64,000 nucleotides of DNA from Acetatifactor sp. (GTDB lineage: Bacteria; Bacillota; Clostridia; Lachnospirales; Lachnospiraceae). The position numbers were made by a program, and so were the translations under genes. Within the stretch, counting starts at the first letter, position 1, and each line of letters opens with the position of its first letter. Location of the stretch: the NCBI GenBank assembly GCA_016290775.1, contig JAEEVF010000003.1, positions 1 to 64,000 of the forward strand, in the 5' to 3' direction. This document shows positions 7,761 to 16,953 of the stretch, one piece after another. The notes beneath the pieces were generated by a model. The model saw nothing but the letters and a program-made list of their open reading frames with translations. It did not search any database and was not told where the DNA came from.

Positions 7761-7986
7761 TATCTACTCCTTTTCCTGAAATATTCAACCGGATTCTCAG
7801 GAAAAGACGGTCCGTCCGTTTCAATCCCTCCCGAAAATCCTTTTGTTGTGCAAAATGTGGAAAGCAAGGATTTTCTGAAATTAGAATTGAATCAGATGAA
7901 CAGAAATTCATGGAAAACTTGCTTTGAACATAAGATATCACGTTCGGGTGAGAAAAGCAAATTAAAAAAATATAAACCCGCTACGA

Positions 7987-10275
7987 TCAATCGCTTTGTT
8001 CTTGCAGATACAGCCATGTTCTGCTCTTTAGGTGCTCGCTAAACGCCTCGGCATCAATGTTTCCCTTCAGATAGTCATTCAGTTCCTCGTCATATGCATC
8101 CTGAAGACCCGGGGGGAAACTTTTCTGAACCACGGAATTCTGAAGAAGCTCCGCATAAAACAGCGCGTCCTTCTCCCTGTCAAGCTTCGGCAAAGGCTCA
8201 GCTGCGCCAAGCTCAGCATTCGCCCCCGCCACGCGTTCATAATGGTCAAACTGCTCCTCCAGAGCGTCCTTTCTCACGCTGTACTGCGAATAGGTGTTTC
8301 CCTTGACGGAGAGGGCCACGCTCTCCTTTGACAAAAGAATCTTCAAAAAAGTGTATGCAATCTTCTTTTCCTCGTCCGTGGCGGTACAGCGGACGGTAAT
8401 CGGATTCTGCGCGGAAAGCAGATACCTTGCCCCGTCCTTCGTCGGATATCCCATAACATTTTCGCCGGCTTCCCTTCTGGCGCGGAGCCGCACGAGCCCC
8501 TCCGCTCCGGTCACGGTCAGCAGTTCGCACAGTGCCCTGATGCCTTCCGGCTCTTCATTGTCTTCCGTGCGGGGACACGCCCTTGCCTTTTCCGCGATCC
8601 GTAACACACGGTCAAAGTCCTTCGTTCCCAGAACGGAAGTCCCTTTTTCCAGGTCAAAATATGCATTGTCGTAAAGTCCATTCCCAAGGACATCAAAGAA
8701 ATATGCCCGTTCATCCGAAGGAGTGTCAAACCAGGTTGCCGTAAATACCGCACTCTGGGTGCCTTCCGCGGCATTTAAAAAGCCCTCGTAATCCCAGTCC
8801 TTCACGGCCGGATCCGACACGATCAGCGCCCTGATAAAAAAGCTTGTCACAATGCCGTAGGTTCTTTCGCCGATCCTTCCGAATTCCGTTGCCTGCGGAA
8901 TAAGTTCCTCAGCAAGCCCTGACTTTTCAAGGAATCCATCCATCGGTTGCCAAAGCCTTTCAAGCTCTTCAAAGCCCGTGAGGACGGTGTCCACAAGAAC
9001 CGGACCTGATCCCGCCCCAAGCTGAACGAGAAGGCTTGTTGCATCATAATCATCCCGAACCTCTATGTTGTATGCGGGGTATTTTTTATTGAACAACGCT
9101 GCGGCGCGTACATAATCCTCCTTGTGAAAAGGCACCGTCGCAAGGGTGATTGTTTTGATATCCGTCTTCTCCGTGGTCGGCTTCAGCAAAAGGTAATTCA
9201 TTCCGGACTCGTCTTGGTAAATGACGGCGACCGTCCCGTCCTCTTTTGCATAAAGGTCAGCAACGCCCTGCACGGTAATGCCGTGACTTGCCCATCGGTA
9301 CGCCATCCTTGTTTCCCCGCCGTTCACGTTGCAAAAATACAAGCCTTCGCTTCCGCACCAGGCAAGAAGTTTTTCGCTCACGGGAGTAAGTGAAAAGCTT
9401 CTTATTTCCCTGCCTTTTGTTTCGTCATAAATCTTTTGAGCACTTAGCTTTCCAAGTTCAGTGACCGTGCCGTTCTCTGGATCCGCCTCGAGGAGCTTTC
9501 CCGTCATTCTGCCGCCTTCCGTCACAATCTCACATACGGTCACGCGACCGTCACCAAACGCCCGCAGCCCTTCACGAAAATTCCCCGAAGTTTCAAAAAG
9601 CGTTTCTCCTTCAGGCGAAAGAATGAAGTACTTATAACAGTCGGCTGACTCAAAAAAAGTCAGATGAATGTTTCCATCTTTGTCCCCCATGACGGCCAAA
9701 ACATCTCCTCCGAAAGGGAGCTTTACGTAAAACGCATTCTCCTTTTCAAAGCTTTCGTTCAGCTCGTAAAACCACCGGCCAATGATGTTGTATTCCTCGT
9801 CATATTCGTTTCTGGTGGCCACATAACCGGCTTTCCCGGAAATCGTGCCAAAAAAATCCAGCTGCATTCCCACATAATCCGGATCAACCGTTATCCTTTC
9901 GGAAAACGCTTCTCCTGACGCCGTGACGCCGCTCACGCCACTCCAGTCCTTTTTGTATGAACCGACGAGATGGTTTTTGAACCTGACGGCACCGCCTTCA
10001 CCTACCACATAGGTCTTGCGCCCGCCGACCTGTTCACCGTCTGCCTTAACCTCTTCCAGCGGACAGTTTATGACGGCCTGCAGTTCGTCGAGCGAGTTGT
10101 CCTTCCATTCGAGCTCCACGTCATCCACAAATTCAAATTGCGTCGCCTCCCTCGCGGAAATACCCCAAGGCAAAGCCTCTGTCTGCGCCTCTTCGCCTTT
10201 TCTCCGACAGCCCGCAAGCAGCAATAATGCCACAAGGAGCAGACCATATATGATTCTTCTCTTTGAACCTGACAT
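7987..10275 (-). CDS. large solute-binding-type lipoprotein
   Basis: The product has 762 residues from the ATG at 10273-10275, chosen because GGAGG lies a short way upstream; the earlier in-frame ATG would overlap that site. A signal peptide ends in lipobox LLAG-Cys23. The first half shows repeated strand-rich units such as GDKDGNIHLTF and SPEGETLFETS, propeller-like. The second half, from TITLATVPFHKEDYVRAAALFNKKYPAYNIEV, is a solute-binding domain with the family block GPVLVDTVLTGFEELERLWQP. It ends SRTWLYLQEQSD. It is a paralogue of the genes at 22914 and 25220. A regulated-looking promoter lies directly upstream. No transporter permease is near, so a sensory or scavenging role is possible. 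Confidence 0.8.
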   Translation of the reverse strand: MSGSKRRIIYGLLLVALLLLAGCRRKGEEAQTEALPWGISAREATQFEFVDDVELEWKDNSLDELQAVINCPLEEVKADGEQVGGRKTYVVGEGGAVRFKNHLVGSYKKDWSGVSGVTASGEAFSERITVDPDYVGMQLDFFGTISGKAGYVATRNEYDEEYNIIGRWFYELNESFEKENAFYVKLPFGGDVLAVMGDKDGNIHLTFFESADCYKYFILSPEGETLFETSGNFREGLRAFGDGRVTVCEIVTEGGRMTGKLLEADPENGTVTELGKLSAQKIYDETKGREIRSFSLTPVSEKLLAWCGSEGLYFCNVNGGETRMAYRWASHGITVQGVADLYAKEDGTVAVIYQDESGMNYLLLKPTTEKTDIKTITLATVPFHKEDYVRAAALFNKKYPAYNIEVRDDYDATSLLVQLGAGSGPVLVDTVLTGFEELERLWQPMDGFLEKSGLAEELIPQATEFGRIGERTYGIVTSFFIRALIVSDPAVKDWDYEGFLNAAEGTQSAVFTATWFDTPSDERAYFFDVLGNGLYDNAYFDLEKGTSVLGTKDFDRVLRIAEKARACPRTEDNEEPEGIRALCELLTVTGAEGLVRLRARREAGENVMGYPTKDGARYLLSAQNPITVRCTATDEEKKIAYTFLKILLSKESVALSVKGNTYSQYSVRKDALEEQFDHYERVAGANAELGAAEPLPKLDREKDALFYAELLQNSVVQKSFPPGLQDAYDEELNDYLKGNIDAEAFSEHLKSRTWLYLQEQSD

Positions 10276-10297
10276 GCCGCCATTTCCTCCTTCCATA

Positions 10298-10352
10298 ATT
10301 ATATCAGGAAATTGGGATCGTAGTCTTTAAGAAGTGTTTAACAATCTTTAAG
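10298..10352 (-). promoter_or_regulatory. promoter with three phased TTAAA boxes
   Basis: A TATAAT -10 box lies at 10298-10303 on the minus strand, with no recognisable -35 hexamer. In its place and just upstream are three TTAAA pentamers starting at plus positions 10326, 10337 and 10347, spaced 11 and 10 bases. Direct repeats with helical phasing next to a weak -35 are typical of sites for OmpR/PhoB-type activators, and a gene for such a regulator is 2.4 kb upstream. The link is inferred. Confidence 0.5.
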
Positions 10353-10394
10353 AACAGATTAAATCGACATGTAATGCTCGGAAAATCCCAATAA

Positions 10395-10426
10395 AAAAGG
10401 GAACTGTGATGTGTGCAGTTCCCTTT
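10395..10426 (-). terminator. terminator of the regulator-kinase operon
   Basis: AAAGGGAACTG and CAGTTCCCTTT form an 11-bp stem around a nine-base loop. On the minus strand it is followed by T-rich sequence, a few bases after the kinase stop codon. Confidence 0.8.
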
Positions 10427-10429
10427 GGC

Positions 10430-12745
10430 TTATATGTTCTTCCGCCAGATGGTGGTTACTTTGAAGAGGTCGCCGTCGACGTCGATCTCGAACTTGCCGC
10501 CTTGAAGCTCCGTGAAGCTACGGACGATGGCAAGGCCGAGGCCGCTGCCTTCGATGCTGCCGCGAGAAGCATCGCCGCGGACAAAACGCTCTGACAGTTC
10601 TGAGGCAGGCACGTAAAGCTCCGCCTCGGTGATGTTCTTGATGGTGACGGTGACGCTGGTCTCATCCTCCGTCATGCTAAGGTAGACCCGCGTTCCACTC
10701 ATGGCATATTTCACGATGTTGTTCAGGATGTTTTCATAAATGCGATAGGTCTTCTCGCCGTCAAGCTTTAGGATGACCTTGCCTTCCGGCATGGAAAGGC
10801 GGGTTACAAGCCCTTTTTCCTTGAGCTGATCCTCGACTTCGTAATAGCATTGCTTGATGAGATTGCCGAGATCACAGTCCGTAACGTTCAACTGGACGTT
10901 GCCGGAATTGGCTTTGCTGACTTCGAACAGGTCCTCGATCAGGCGGCGAAGGCGCAGGGACTTCTTGTCCAGGGTGTCCACATACTGCGCGCGCTGCTCC
11001 TCCGTCAGGTTCTTTTCCTTGAGGAGGTTGACATAGGTGATGATCGCGGTCAGCGGCGTCTTTAAGTCGTGGGATACGTTGGTGATCAGCTCCGTACGCA
11101 TCTTGTGGCTCTTGACCTCTTCCTGCACGGCCTTGTCAAAGCCGTTACGGATCAGCACCAGATCCTCTTTGACGGGCTCGAAAAGACCAAGATTGCCTTC
11201 GGGCTCATATTTCAGGTTCCCTTCGGACATTTCCATGGTCATGCGCTGGAGCTTTTCATAGTCTTTTTTCACCACCGTCACGTACTGCATGACAAGGAAA
11301 TAAAGCAAGATGGAGTATATGATCACGCCGATGATGCCTAGGAACCATACGCAGCAGAACACGGTGACGATCAGCGCATTGAAGATCACGAGGCGCAGGA
11401 TCTTCCAGCGAAGGTTCATGCCAAGGTTTAATTCATGATATTCCTTTACCACCTTTCTGCAATGGCGGATCAGGACGGTAAGAAGCAGGATCAACAAGCA
11501 GCGTTTCTTAAGGTATCCCCAGACGCCGCGGATCCGCATTTCTCCAAGGCAGCCGCCCACGTACCATGCGATCAGGCAAAGGAAGTAGGCGAAAAGATAG
11601 GCCGAAACGCGGTCGATCCGCTCCCCGAGATAAAGCTGGGTCATCCAGTCGGGAAGCGTGTAGACGCCCGCCAAAAGTAGCATAACAAGTGCGCCTACAA
11701 GCTCAAAAGGAGCCCTTGCCAGGATCCTGGTCGCACGTTTTTCTTCCTTGCCGGGATTGAGCCAAAGTGCGCCGCAAAGTGCACCGATGCCAAGGACAAC
11801 GCCCACAAACACAAAGACGGCCAGGGTCGAGAAGCTCGCCTTCAGAGTGGCCCTTTCATCATTGTGGTAGAAAATGTTCAAGTTGTTATTATACTTCGTC
11901 CAAGTAAGGCCGATGATAATGCTGCAGTTTTCCGGGTTTTTAATGAGCAGGGCCTTTTCCACGGGTTGCTCCAGGAAGGCATAGCTGAAGTTCCTGCCGT
12001 AATTGCCGCGAAGGATGGTCTCCATGCTTTCATGGAGCACGCTGTTGATGTTCTTGCGGAAGGTCTCAGTGTTGCCGGAGACAAGGCAGCGATCCGAGAT
12101 CGTGGGAACGCCGTGTTCGTCATAATCGATCTGGAAAAGGAAGGCATACTCCTCAAGCGGGATCTCGCTGATCTCTCGCTGCGCGGCATTGGTCAGCACA
12201 ATATCCGGTCGGTTTTGATCGCAGATCCAATAATCATAGTGGCCATTAAATTCGGCAAACCGCACGTCCAGCTCGGAAAGGCGAGATTCGACAACTTGTC
12301 TTTCACTGTCCACGAAGTTTTCATAGTCTGACTGGATCTGAGCACGCTCATCATCGTTAAAGGCGCGGGGAAATTCAATCTCCGGAAGCTCGCTGTCATA
12401 AAGAAGGTCACGATAACGGAGGATTGGCTCACTTCCCTCGCGGACGCGCTGATTATTGCAAAGCTCTTTGTAGAGGACGAAATGATAGCCAAATATGCTC
12501 TTTAAGAGGTCCCTCGAGGGCGTGGCGTCGATTTCCACCTGCATTTCATTTGCTTCATTTGTCACGGTGATCGCGGGCACTTCCTCACCTTCGTCCGAGG
12601 TGGTTTCGACCTCCACCGCGGTGTCGACCACCTGCAGCGAAAGATAATTGCAGTAGATCGTATATGCCACGACCAAAGCGGCGGTCATGACGAGGCTCGT
12701 CACAAGCCCCATGCATGCAGTTTTCCAATTCAAGAATCGTTTCAC
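10430..12745 (-). CDS. membrane sensor histidine kinase
   Basis: This is a 771-residue protein with a GTG start at 12743-12745. An N-terminal membrane helix (residues about 10-30) is followed by an external region of about 270 residues, then several membrane segments between 305 and 490. A HAMP-like stretch precedes the HisKA domain with phospho-acceptor His559 in SHDLKTPLT. The HATPase domain has the N-box NILNNIVKYA and the glycine motif GSGLGLAIVRSF near the end. The gene begins three bases after the response regulator gene, so the pair forms one two-component system. The signal is unknown; the multi-helix sensor region suggests sensing in the membrane or wall. Confidence 0.9.
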   Translation of the reverse strand: MKRFLNWKTACMGLVTSLVMTAALVVAYTIYCNYLSLQVVDTAVEVETTSDEGEEVPAITVTNEANEMQVEIDATPSRDLLKSIFGYHFVLYKELCNNQRVREGSEPILRYRDLLYDSELPEIEFPRAFNDDERAQIQSDYENFVDSERQVVESRLSELDVRFAEFNGHYDYWICDQNRPDIVLTNAAQREISEIPLEEYAFLFQIDYDEHGVPTISDRCLVSGNTETFRKNINSVLHESMETILRGNYGRNFSYAFLEQPVEKALLIKNPENCSIIIGLTWTKYNNNLNIFYHNDERATLKASFSTLAVFVFVGVVLGIGALCGALWLNPGKEEKRATRILARAPFELVGALVMLLLAGVYTLPDWMTQLYLGERIDRVSAYLFAYFLCLIAWYVGGCLGEMRIRGVWGYLKKRCLLILLLTVLIRHCRKVVKEYHELNLGMNLRWKILRLVIFNALIVTVFCCVWFLGIIGVIIYSILLYFLVMQYVTVVKKDYEKLQRMTMEMSEGNLKYEPEGNLGLFEPVKEDLVLIRNGFDKAVQEEVKSHKMRTELITNVSHDLKTPLTAIITYVNLLKEKNLTEEQRAQYVDTLDKKSLRLRRLIEDLFEVSKANSGNVQLNVTDCDLGNLIKQCYYEVEDQLKEKGLVTRLSMPEGKVILKLDGEKTYRIYENILNNIVKYAMSGTRVYLSMTEDETSVTVTIKNITEAELYVPASELSERFVRGDASRGSIEGSGLGLAIVRSFTELQGGKFEIDVDGDLFKVTTIWRKNI

Positions 12746-12748
12746 TTC

Positions 12749-13465
12749 TTACTGCCTCTCCATCTTATATCCAACGCCCCAGACAACCTTTAAGTACCTG
12801 GGATTTTTCGGGTCCACTTCGATCTTTTCACGGATGTTTCGCACGTGCACCATGATCGTGTCGGTGTTGACCGCCTTTTCGTTCCAAACGCGTTCGTAGA
12901 TCTCATCGGCGGAGAACACTCTGCCGGGGTTTTTGATGAGGAGCTGTACGATGCGAAATTCCATGGGCGTAAGCTTCACGGGTTCTCCGTCCACCGTCAG
13001 CTGCACGGTTTCTTCGTTGAGTTCGAGTCCTCCGAGGCGGAAGATCGTCTCGCTCTCTTTCGGCACGTCCTCGCCGGTCGCCTGCAGGTATTTCTCGTAG
13101 CGGCGAAGGTGGGAACTGATCCTCGCAAGGAGCTCAAGCGGCGTGAAGGGCTTTGTCACGTAATCGTCTGCGCCCATGTTCAGGCCAATGACCTTGTCCA
13201 CTTCCTCGGACTTTGCGGAAAGCATCAGCACGGGGAATTCATAGCCCTGGTTCCTGAGCTTCATCAGCATGGTCACGCCGTCCATGACGGGCATCATGAT
13301 GTCCAGAACGGCAAGGTGGATCTCAGTCTGCTCCACGATGCGAAGGCCCTCTAGGCCGTTGGCGGCTTTATATACTTCATAGCCCTGATTGCGCAGGTAG
13401 ATTTCTATGCCGTCGCGGATCTCTTTATCATCTTCTACGATCAAAATGCTGTATTTTTTCTCCAT
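12749..13465 (-). CDS. OmpR/PhoB family response regulator
   Basis: The protein has 238 residues. The receiver domain (about 5-120) has the acidic pair EDD near residue 11, phospho-acceptor Asp in LDIMMPVMDG and Lys in the YVTKPF motif. The C-terminal winged helix (about 145-236) has the usual LTPMEFRIVQLLIKNPGRVFSADEIYERVW pattern and ends with VWGVGYK. It is the first gene of the operon with the kinase. It is the best candidate to act on the phased repeats upstream of the lipoprotein gene at 7987, although that is a guess. Confidence 0.93.
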   Translation of the reverse strand: MEKKYSILIVEDDKEIRDGIEIYLRNQGYEVYKAANGLEGLRIVEQTEIHLAVLDIMMPVMDGVTMLMKLRNQGYEFPVLMLSAKSEEVDKVIGLNMGADDYVTKPFTPLELLARISSHLRRYEKYLQATGEDVPKESETIFRLGGLELNEETVQLTVDGEPVKLTPMEFRIVQLLIKNPGRVFSADEIYERVWNEKAVNTDTIMVHVRNIREKIEVDPKNPRYLKVVWGVGYKMERQ

Positions 13466-13556
13466 TGCTTTCCTTCTCCCCCTTATACATGATTATATAC
13501 CAGAAACTGAATATTCCGCGCAGAAAAAAGAAAAGATTTTCTAAAGAATTCTTCGA

Positions 13557-13590
13557 AAAAAAGGTGCCGCAGAACGTGCGACACCTTTTG
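13557..13590 (-). terminator. terminator after the small lipoprotein gene
   Basis: AAAAGGTGCCGCA and TGCGACACCTTTT form a long stem with one mismatch and a short loop. A run of T follows on the minus strand. It lies between the lipoprotein stop and the response regulator start. Confidence 0.8.
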
Positions 13591-13622
13591 TCATGATTCT
13601 ACTTTCAGAAGTGAAACGAGGC

Positions 13623-14546
13623 TTATTCGCCGCCACCCATCATCACGCCAAGCATAGCAAATGCCATGGTGTAGGTGAAGTCTTCTGCTTCCTGCTCCTG
13701 TGCGTTGTCAAACTCGGCGGGAAGCTTGATAGTGTCCAAGGGAAGGATGTCGATGAACATCTCTTCGCCCTCAAGGGTGCTCTTCATCTTGGCAAGTTCA
13801 CCAGTCTTCTTGTCCATGTAAACATAGATTCTGGTGCTAGGGTCTTCGCCAGCCTCGGGATCGTTCTGGTAAAGCTCGTCATAGAGAACGCCGTCGATCG
13901 TCTTCTCGCCTGCGTAAACCAGATCCATATCACCTTTTTCCGAATTATCAAGGTCTACAAGGCCACTTGCAAGATTCATGGAATCAAAGGTCTCGTCATC
14001 AAGCTTGGCGGTCTTGTAATATTCATCTCCTTCGCCCGCGATGGAGATCCCAAGGTATGCAGACTTGTCCTCTAAGAAATAGATCGTGCAGGAATTGGTT
14101 GCGCCGGAGCTCGCAGGTGCCGCAATGTAAAGCAGTGACGAACCATTCTTAGCGCCAAACTCCATCGTCATGGTCGACTCAGTGCCCATGCCAAGGTCTC
14201 CGCTATATACCAAAGAGATCTTCTTGCCGTCAAAATCGAAGTTCTTGAAGTACTCCTCGTACTTTGCCTCAAGCTCTTCGTCGCCGATGCCACCGCCGTT
14301 CACTTCAGAGCCGCCGCCAAAATTCTGGGTCTCAGAGGTTTCCTCGGTATTTTGTGCCGAAGTGCTTTCCTCGGTCTTGTTTTCCTCGGTCTTGCTCTCC
14401 TCAGATTTCTTGCTCTCTTCAGATTTAGATACGGATTCCTCCGTCTTTTCAGCTTCCTTTGCGGGCTTGTCATCGCTGCAGCCTGCGAGCATGGCGCCCA
14501 TCAGGAGCAGGACCAAAGCCTTCGTTACAAAACTCATCTTTTTCAT
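13623..14546 (-). CDS. secreted lipoprotein of unknown function
   Basis: The product has 307 residues with a signal peptide and lipobox MLAG-Cys23. Residues 26-85 are a low-complexity Glu/Lys/Ser/Thr spacer with repeated SEESKKSEESK-type units, expected to cross the wall. The folded part (about 90-300) reads like the LppX/LprG-type or DUF lipoproteins that measure or hold a hydrophobic ligand: it has alternating strands such as KISLVYSGDLGMGTESTMTMEF and VYAGEKTIDGVLYDELYQ. That likeness is only impressionistic. A GGAGG site precedes the ATG, and it has its own terminator. It lies just upstream of the two-component operon. Confidence 0.6.
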   Translation of the reverse strand: MKKMSFVTKALVLLLMGAMLAGCSDDKPAKEAEKTEESVSKSEESKKSEESKTEENKTEESTSAQNTEETSETQNFGGGSEVNGGGIGDEELEAKYEEYFKNFDFDGKKISLVYSGDLGMGTESTMTMEFGAKNGSSLLYIAAPASSGATNSCTIYFLEDKSAYLGISIAGEGDEYYKTAKLDDETFDSMNLASGLVDLDNSEKGDMDLVYAGEKTIDGVLYDELYQNDPEAGEDPSTRIYVYMDKKTGELAKMKSTLEGEEMFIDILPLDTIKLPAEFDNAQEQEAEDFTYTMAFAMLGVMMGGGE

Positions 14547-14649
14547 AATCTTTGAATCCTCCTTACCTTTGTGCCGTTGCCATCATATGATGCCAATCGC
14601 ACAATCTAATGGCATCATACTATAAAATCGGCAAAAAAGAAAGTATTTT

Positions 14650-15939
14650 TTAATCTATGACATTTTTCACACCCATGATCGTGCTGTATTTTGCCTTCAT
14701 GGTGCAGATCCCTTTTTTGCGGTTTGCGGCATGTACGACCATGTCATCGCCAATGTAAATGGCCACGTGCGTGCAGCTTACGCCGCCGTTGGTACTGTAG
14801 CAGATGATGTCGCCCTTCTTGATCTCGCTGTAATCAATGCTGCGACCTGCGTTCGCGAGCTGGTTTGCCGGCGTTCTGCCGAGGGAATACCCATACTCCG
14901 CATAGATCAGCTTGGTAAAGCCGGAGCAGTCCGTGCCGTTTGTGAGACTGTTGCCGCCGTTGACGTAAGGGTTACCGACAAATTGGAGGGCATATTCCAC
15001 AAGGGAATCACGAAGCTCGTCATTTGTGGTATATGCGGCCGGCGGCGTGATCCCGGGCGTTGCGGGTGCTGTCTGTTGGGTATTGTCTGTCTGAGTGGGG
15101 TCTGCAGTCTGGGTGCCGTCTGTTGCCTGGCCCTCGCCGTTTTGCGTCGCAGCGGCCTGCGCGCGTGCGAGTTGCTCCGCCGCCTCGGCTTCCTCCTGCT
15201 TTTTGCGCTCCTCAAGGGCTTTCTTACGTGCAATCTCGGCACGTTCTTCCTCGATGGAGATGGCGTAGGTGAATTCCTCCGTCACGTCCACGTACTGTGC
15301 CGCGACAAAACCCGTTGCACCTTCGGTATATTCCACCTTCAGCCAGTCGCCAAGGTTTTCAACGATCTTGGCTCTTTCGTTGCGGTCAAGGTATCCGATG
15401 CGCTTTGAGTCTGTGGTGTTTTCCTTACGCACATTCAGACGCGTCACGTTCACGATGGCATAGCGCGTTACGTAATCCTCGATGACTTCGGCCGCATCGT
15501 TGCCGTAGATAAAATACTCTGCCTTGATGTAGCCTTCCACGCTGCCGCTGGTCACGTGGAACCAATCGTCGTCTTCGCCGGCAGTCTCAATGACGTGGGC
15601 GACGGCGCCGTTATAGATCTTGCCAAGGATCTTGCCGTCCGTGCTCGGAAGGTCGCGCACGTTGACGTAGCTGTCCACCTTTGCAATGGCAAGGTCGGCA
15701 TATTCATTCGCCATTTCTTCCGCATCCTGCTCTGACAGGTCGGTTTCGCCGTTTACGGCGCCTTCCACCGCCTTACCCTGCAGGGCTGCCGTATCGTCCT
15801 GCGCGGACGTAACATCACTTTCAACATCCACGGAAGCATACGGAACGGCGTTCGCAGTCATCGGTTTTAAGAGGGAAAGCACCGTTGCCGCAAGGGCAAG
15901 GAACATGATTTGTTTGATCCTTATCTTAACTTTCTTCAT
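14650..15939 (-). CDS. secreted NlpC/P60 peptidoglycan endopeptidase with two SH3 domains
   Basis: This 429-residue protein has a signal peptide ending in ANA near residue 31. Two bacterial SH3 domains follow at about 85-147 and 158-220, both with the LNVR/VNVRDLPS entry motif. Next come a charged Ala/Glu helix (225-262) and a Thr/Gln/Pro linker (263-300). The NlpC/P60 domain occupies 305-429, with catalytic Cys338 in GTDCSGF and His391 in SCTHVAIYIGD. Known enzymes of this type cut gamma-D-glutamyl to diamino acid bonds in wall peptides. A strong promoter lies 80 bases upstream. A role in daughter cell separation or wall turnover is likely. Confidence 0.92.
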   Translation of the reverse strand: MKKVKIRIKQIMFLALAATVLSLLKPMTANAVPYASVDVESDVTSAQDDTAALQGKAVEGAVNGETDLSEQDAEEMANEYADLAIAKVDSYVNVRDLPSTDGKILGKIYNGAVAHVIETAGEDDDWFHVTSGSVEGYIKAEYFIYGNDAAEVIEDYVTRYAIVNVTRLNVRKENTTDSKRIGYLDRNERAKIVENLGDWLKVEYTEGATGFVAAQYVDVTEEFTYAISIEEERAEIARKKALEERKKQEEAEAAEQLARAQAAATQNGEGQATDGTQTADPTQTDNTQQTAPATPGITPPAAYTTNDELRDSLVEYALQFVGNPYVNGGNSLTNGTDCSGFTKLIYAEYGYSLGRTPANQLANAGRSIDYSEIKKGDIICYSTNGGVSCTHVAIYIGDDMVVHAANRKKGICTMKAKYSTIMGVKNVID

Positions 15940-16021
15940 TCGCTCATCCTATCGTACAGACCAAATTGTTTCGCGTGTTAAATATCTTCGTAACAATTCT
16001 GTAACATTTTCGCGTACCCTT

Positions 16022-16050
16022 ATTTTATACGCTCCAGTGCGGTCTGTCAA
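16022..16050 (-). promoter_or_regulatory. promoter of the NlpC/P60 gene
   Basis: A perfect TTGACA at 16045-16050 and TAAAAT at 16022-16027 stand 17 bases apart on the minus strand. The start codon is roughly 80 bases downstream. Confidence 0.8.
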
Positions 16051-16069
16051 CGTGAATTTGCCAATAAAT

Positions 16070-16918
16070 TCAAGCAATCTGCTTTACTGCGATGCAGACT
16101 TCCCTTATTTTTAAGCCAGGGAAGTGATTTCGCACGATCACGCGCACGATATCCGTGGCTGTTTTCTTATACTCCTGCATACCCGTTTCGGCATGATAGC
16201 AAAGCTCTGAAAGGGCTTTTTGGATTTCATCGCAGGTCTTTCTAAGAAGCCTGTAATTGGGATAAGTGTCCTCATAGCGAAGCTCGATGAAGACATTAAA
16301 CACTGCCTGCGCCTCGAAACGTTGCATGATGACGGGCATGCGGCAGAATTTCTCTGTCACGGTCTGGTCAAGGCGATCCCATTCCTCTTGGGCAAGGTCA
16401 AAGTCCATTTCGGACAAGGTTTCAAAGCTTTCGATCGGGAATTCGATCTCCACTTCGCTGGCCCTTTTCTTTTGGGGCTTAGGAAGGTAGTCCATGTCCA
16501 TGGGCGGGATAAGGTCTTCGATCTTGATCTCACCGGAGGCAGCAAGCGCCTTCGCCTCTTCCTTGAGCTTTCGCCTTAGGATCAGTGAGATCACGATCCA
16601 TGCGATGGCAAATACGGCCATGCCGACCACGATCCAAACGGTCTGCAGCGCGCTTTCCTTTCCGCGAAAGAGTAACTTAACAAGGCCCATGCGAAGCAAC
16701 GCGAAGACAAGCCACCCGCCTGCGACAAGGAGAAGTAATATACCATCGTTGGAAAGGGCAAAGCAGTACTTGGGCTTCTTTCGAAGGCGCCGCCAGGCTT
16801 CTTGATAAAGGAGCTCTTCTTCCGATTTTTTCAGTTTTTCCTGTAGATCCCGAAGATCCTCTTCTTCCATCTTGCGCTCTTCGGAATACTTTTTTCTGCG
16901 ATCTTCAAAATTTTCCAT
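16070..16918 (-). CDS. membrane protein of unknown function, paralogue of its neighbour
   Basis: The protein has 282 residues from the ATG at 16916-16918, chosen because GGAGA lies six bases upstream. An N-terminal charged coiled coil (about 5-55) is followed by two membrane helices (about 65-85 and 100-125) and a cytoplasmic C-terminal domain of about 150 residues. That domain includes a segment VEIEFPIESFETLSEMDFDLAQEEWD that parallels VRIKYPIEIFETLTPEELGHADDEWD in the upstream gene, so the two arose by duplication. Overall similarity is modest outside this block. Function not recognised. The pair lies upstream of the wall enzyme. Confidence 0.7.
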   Translation of the reverse strand: MENFEDRRKKYSEERKMEEEDLRDLQEKLKKSEEELLYQEAWRRLRKKPKYCFALSNDGILLLLVAGGWLVFALLRMGLVKLLFRGKESALQTVWIVVGMAVFAIAWIVISLILRRKLKEEAKALAASGEIKIEDLIPPMDMDYLPKPQKKRASEVEIEFPIESFETLSEMDFDLAQEEWDRLDQTVTEKFCRMPVIMQRFEAQAVFNVFIELRYEDTYPNYRLLRKTCDEIQKALSELCYHAETGMQEYKKTATDIVRVIVRNHFPGLKIREVCIAVKQIA

Positions 16919-16953
16919 GGCATTCTCCAAAATGCAGAGCATTTAGAATAAAG

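Noticed and set aside
7563..8042. 159-residue plus-strand frame spanning the Rpn start and lipoprotein end
   Set aside because: It runs antisense to two supported genes and their spacer, with no ribosome binding site or recognisable product.
12845..13354. 169-residue plus-strand frame opposite the response regulator
   Set aside because: It is antisense to a highly conserved gene; its His/Val-rich composition is that of a shadow frame.
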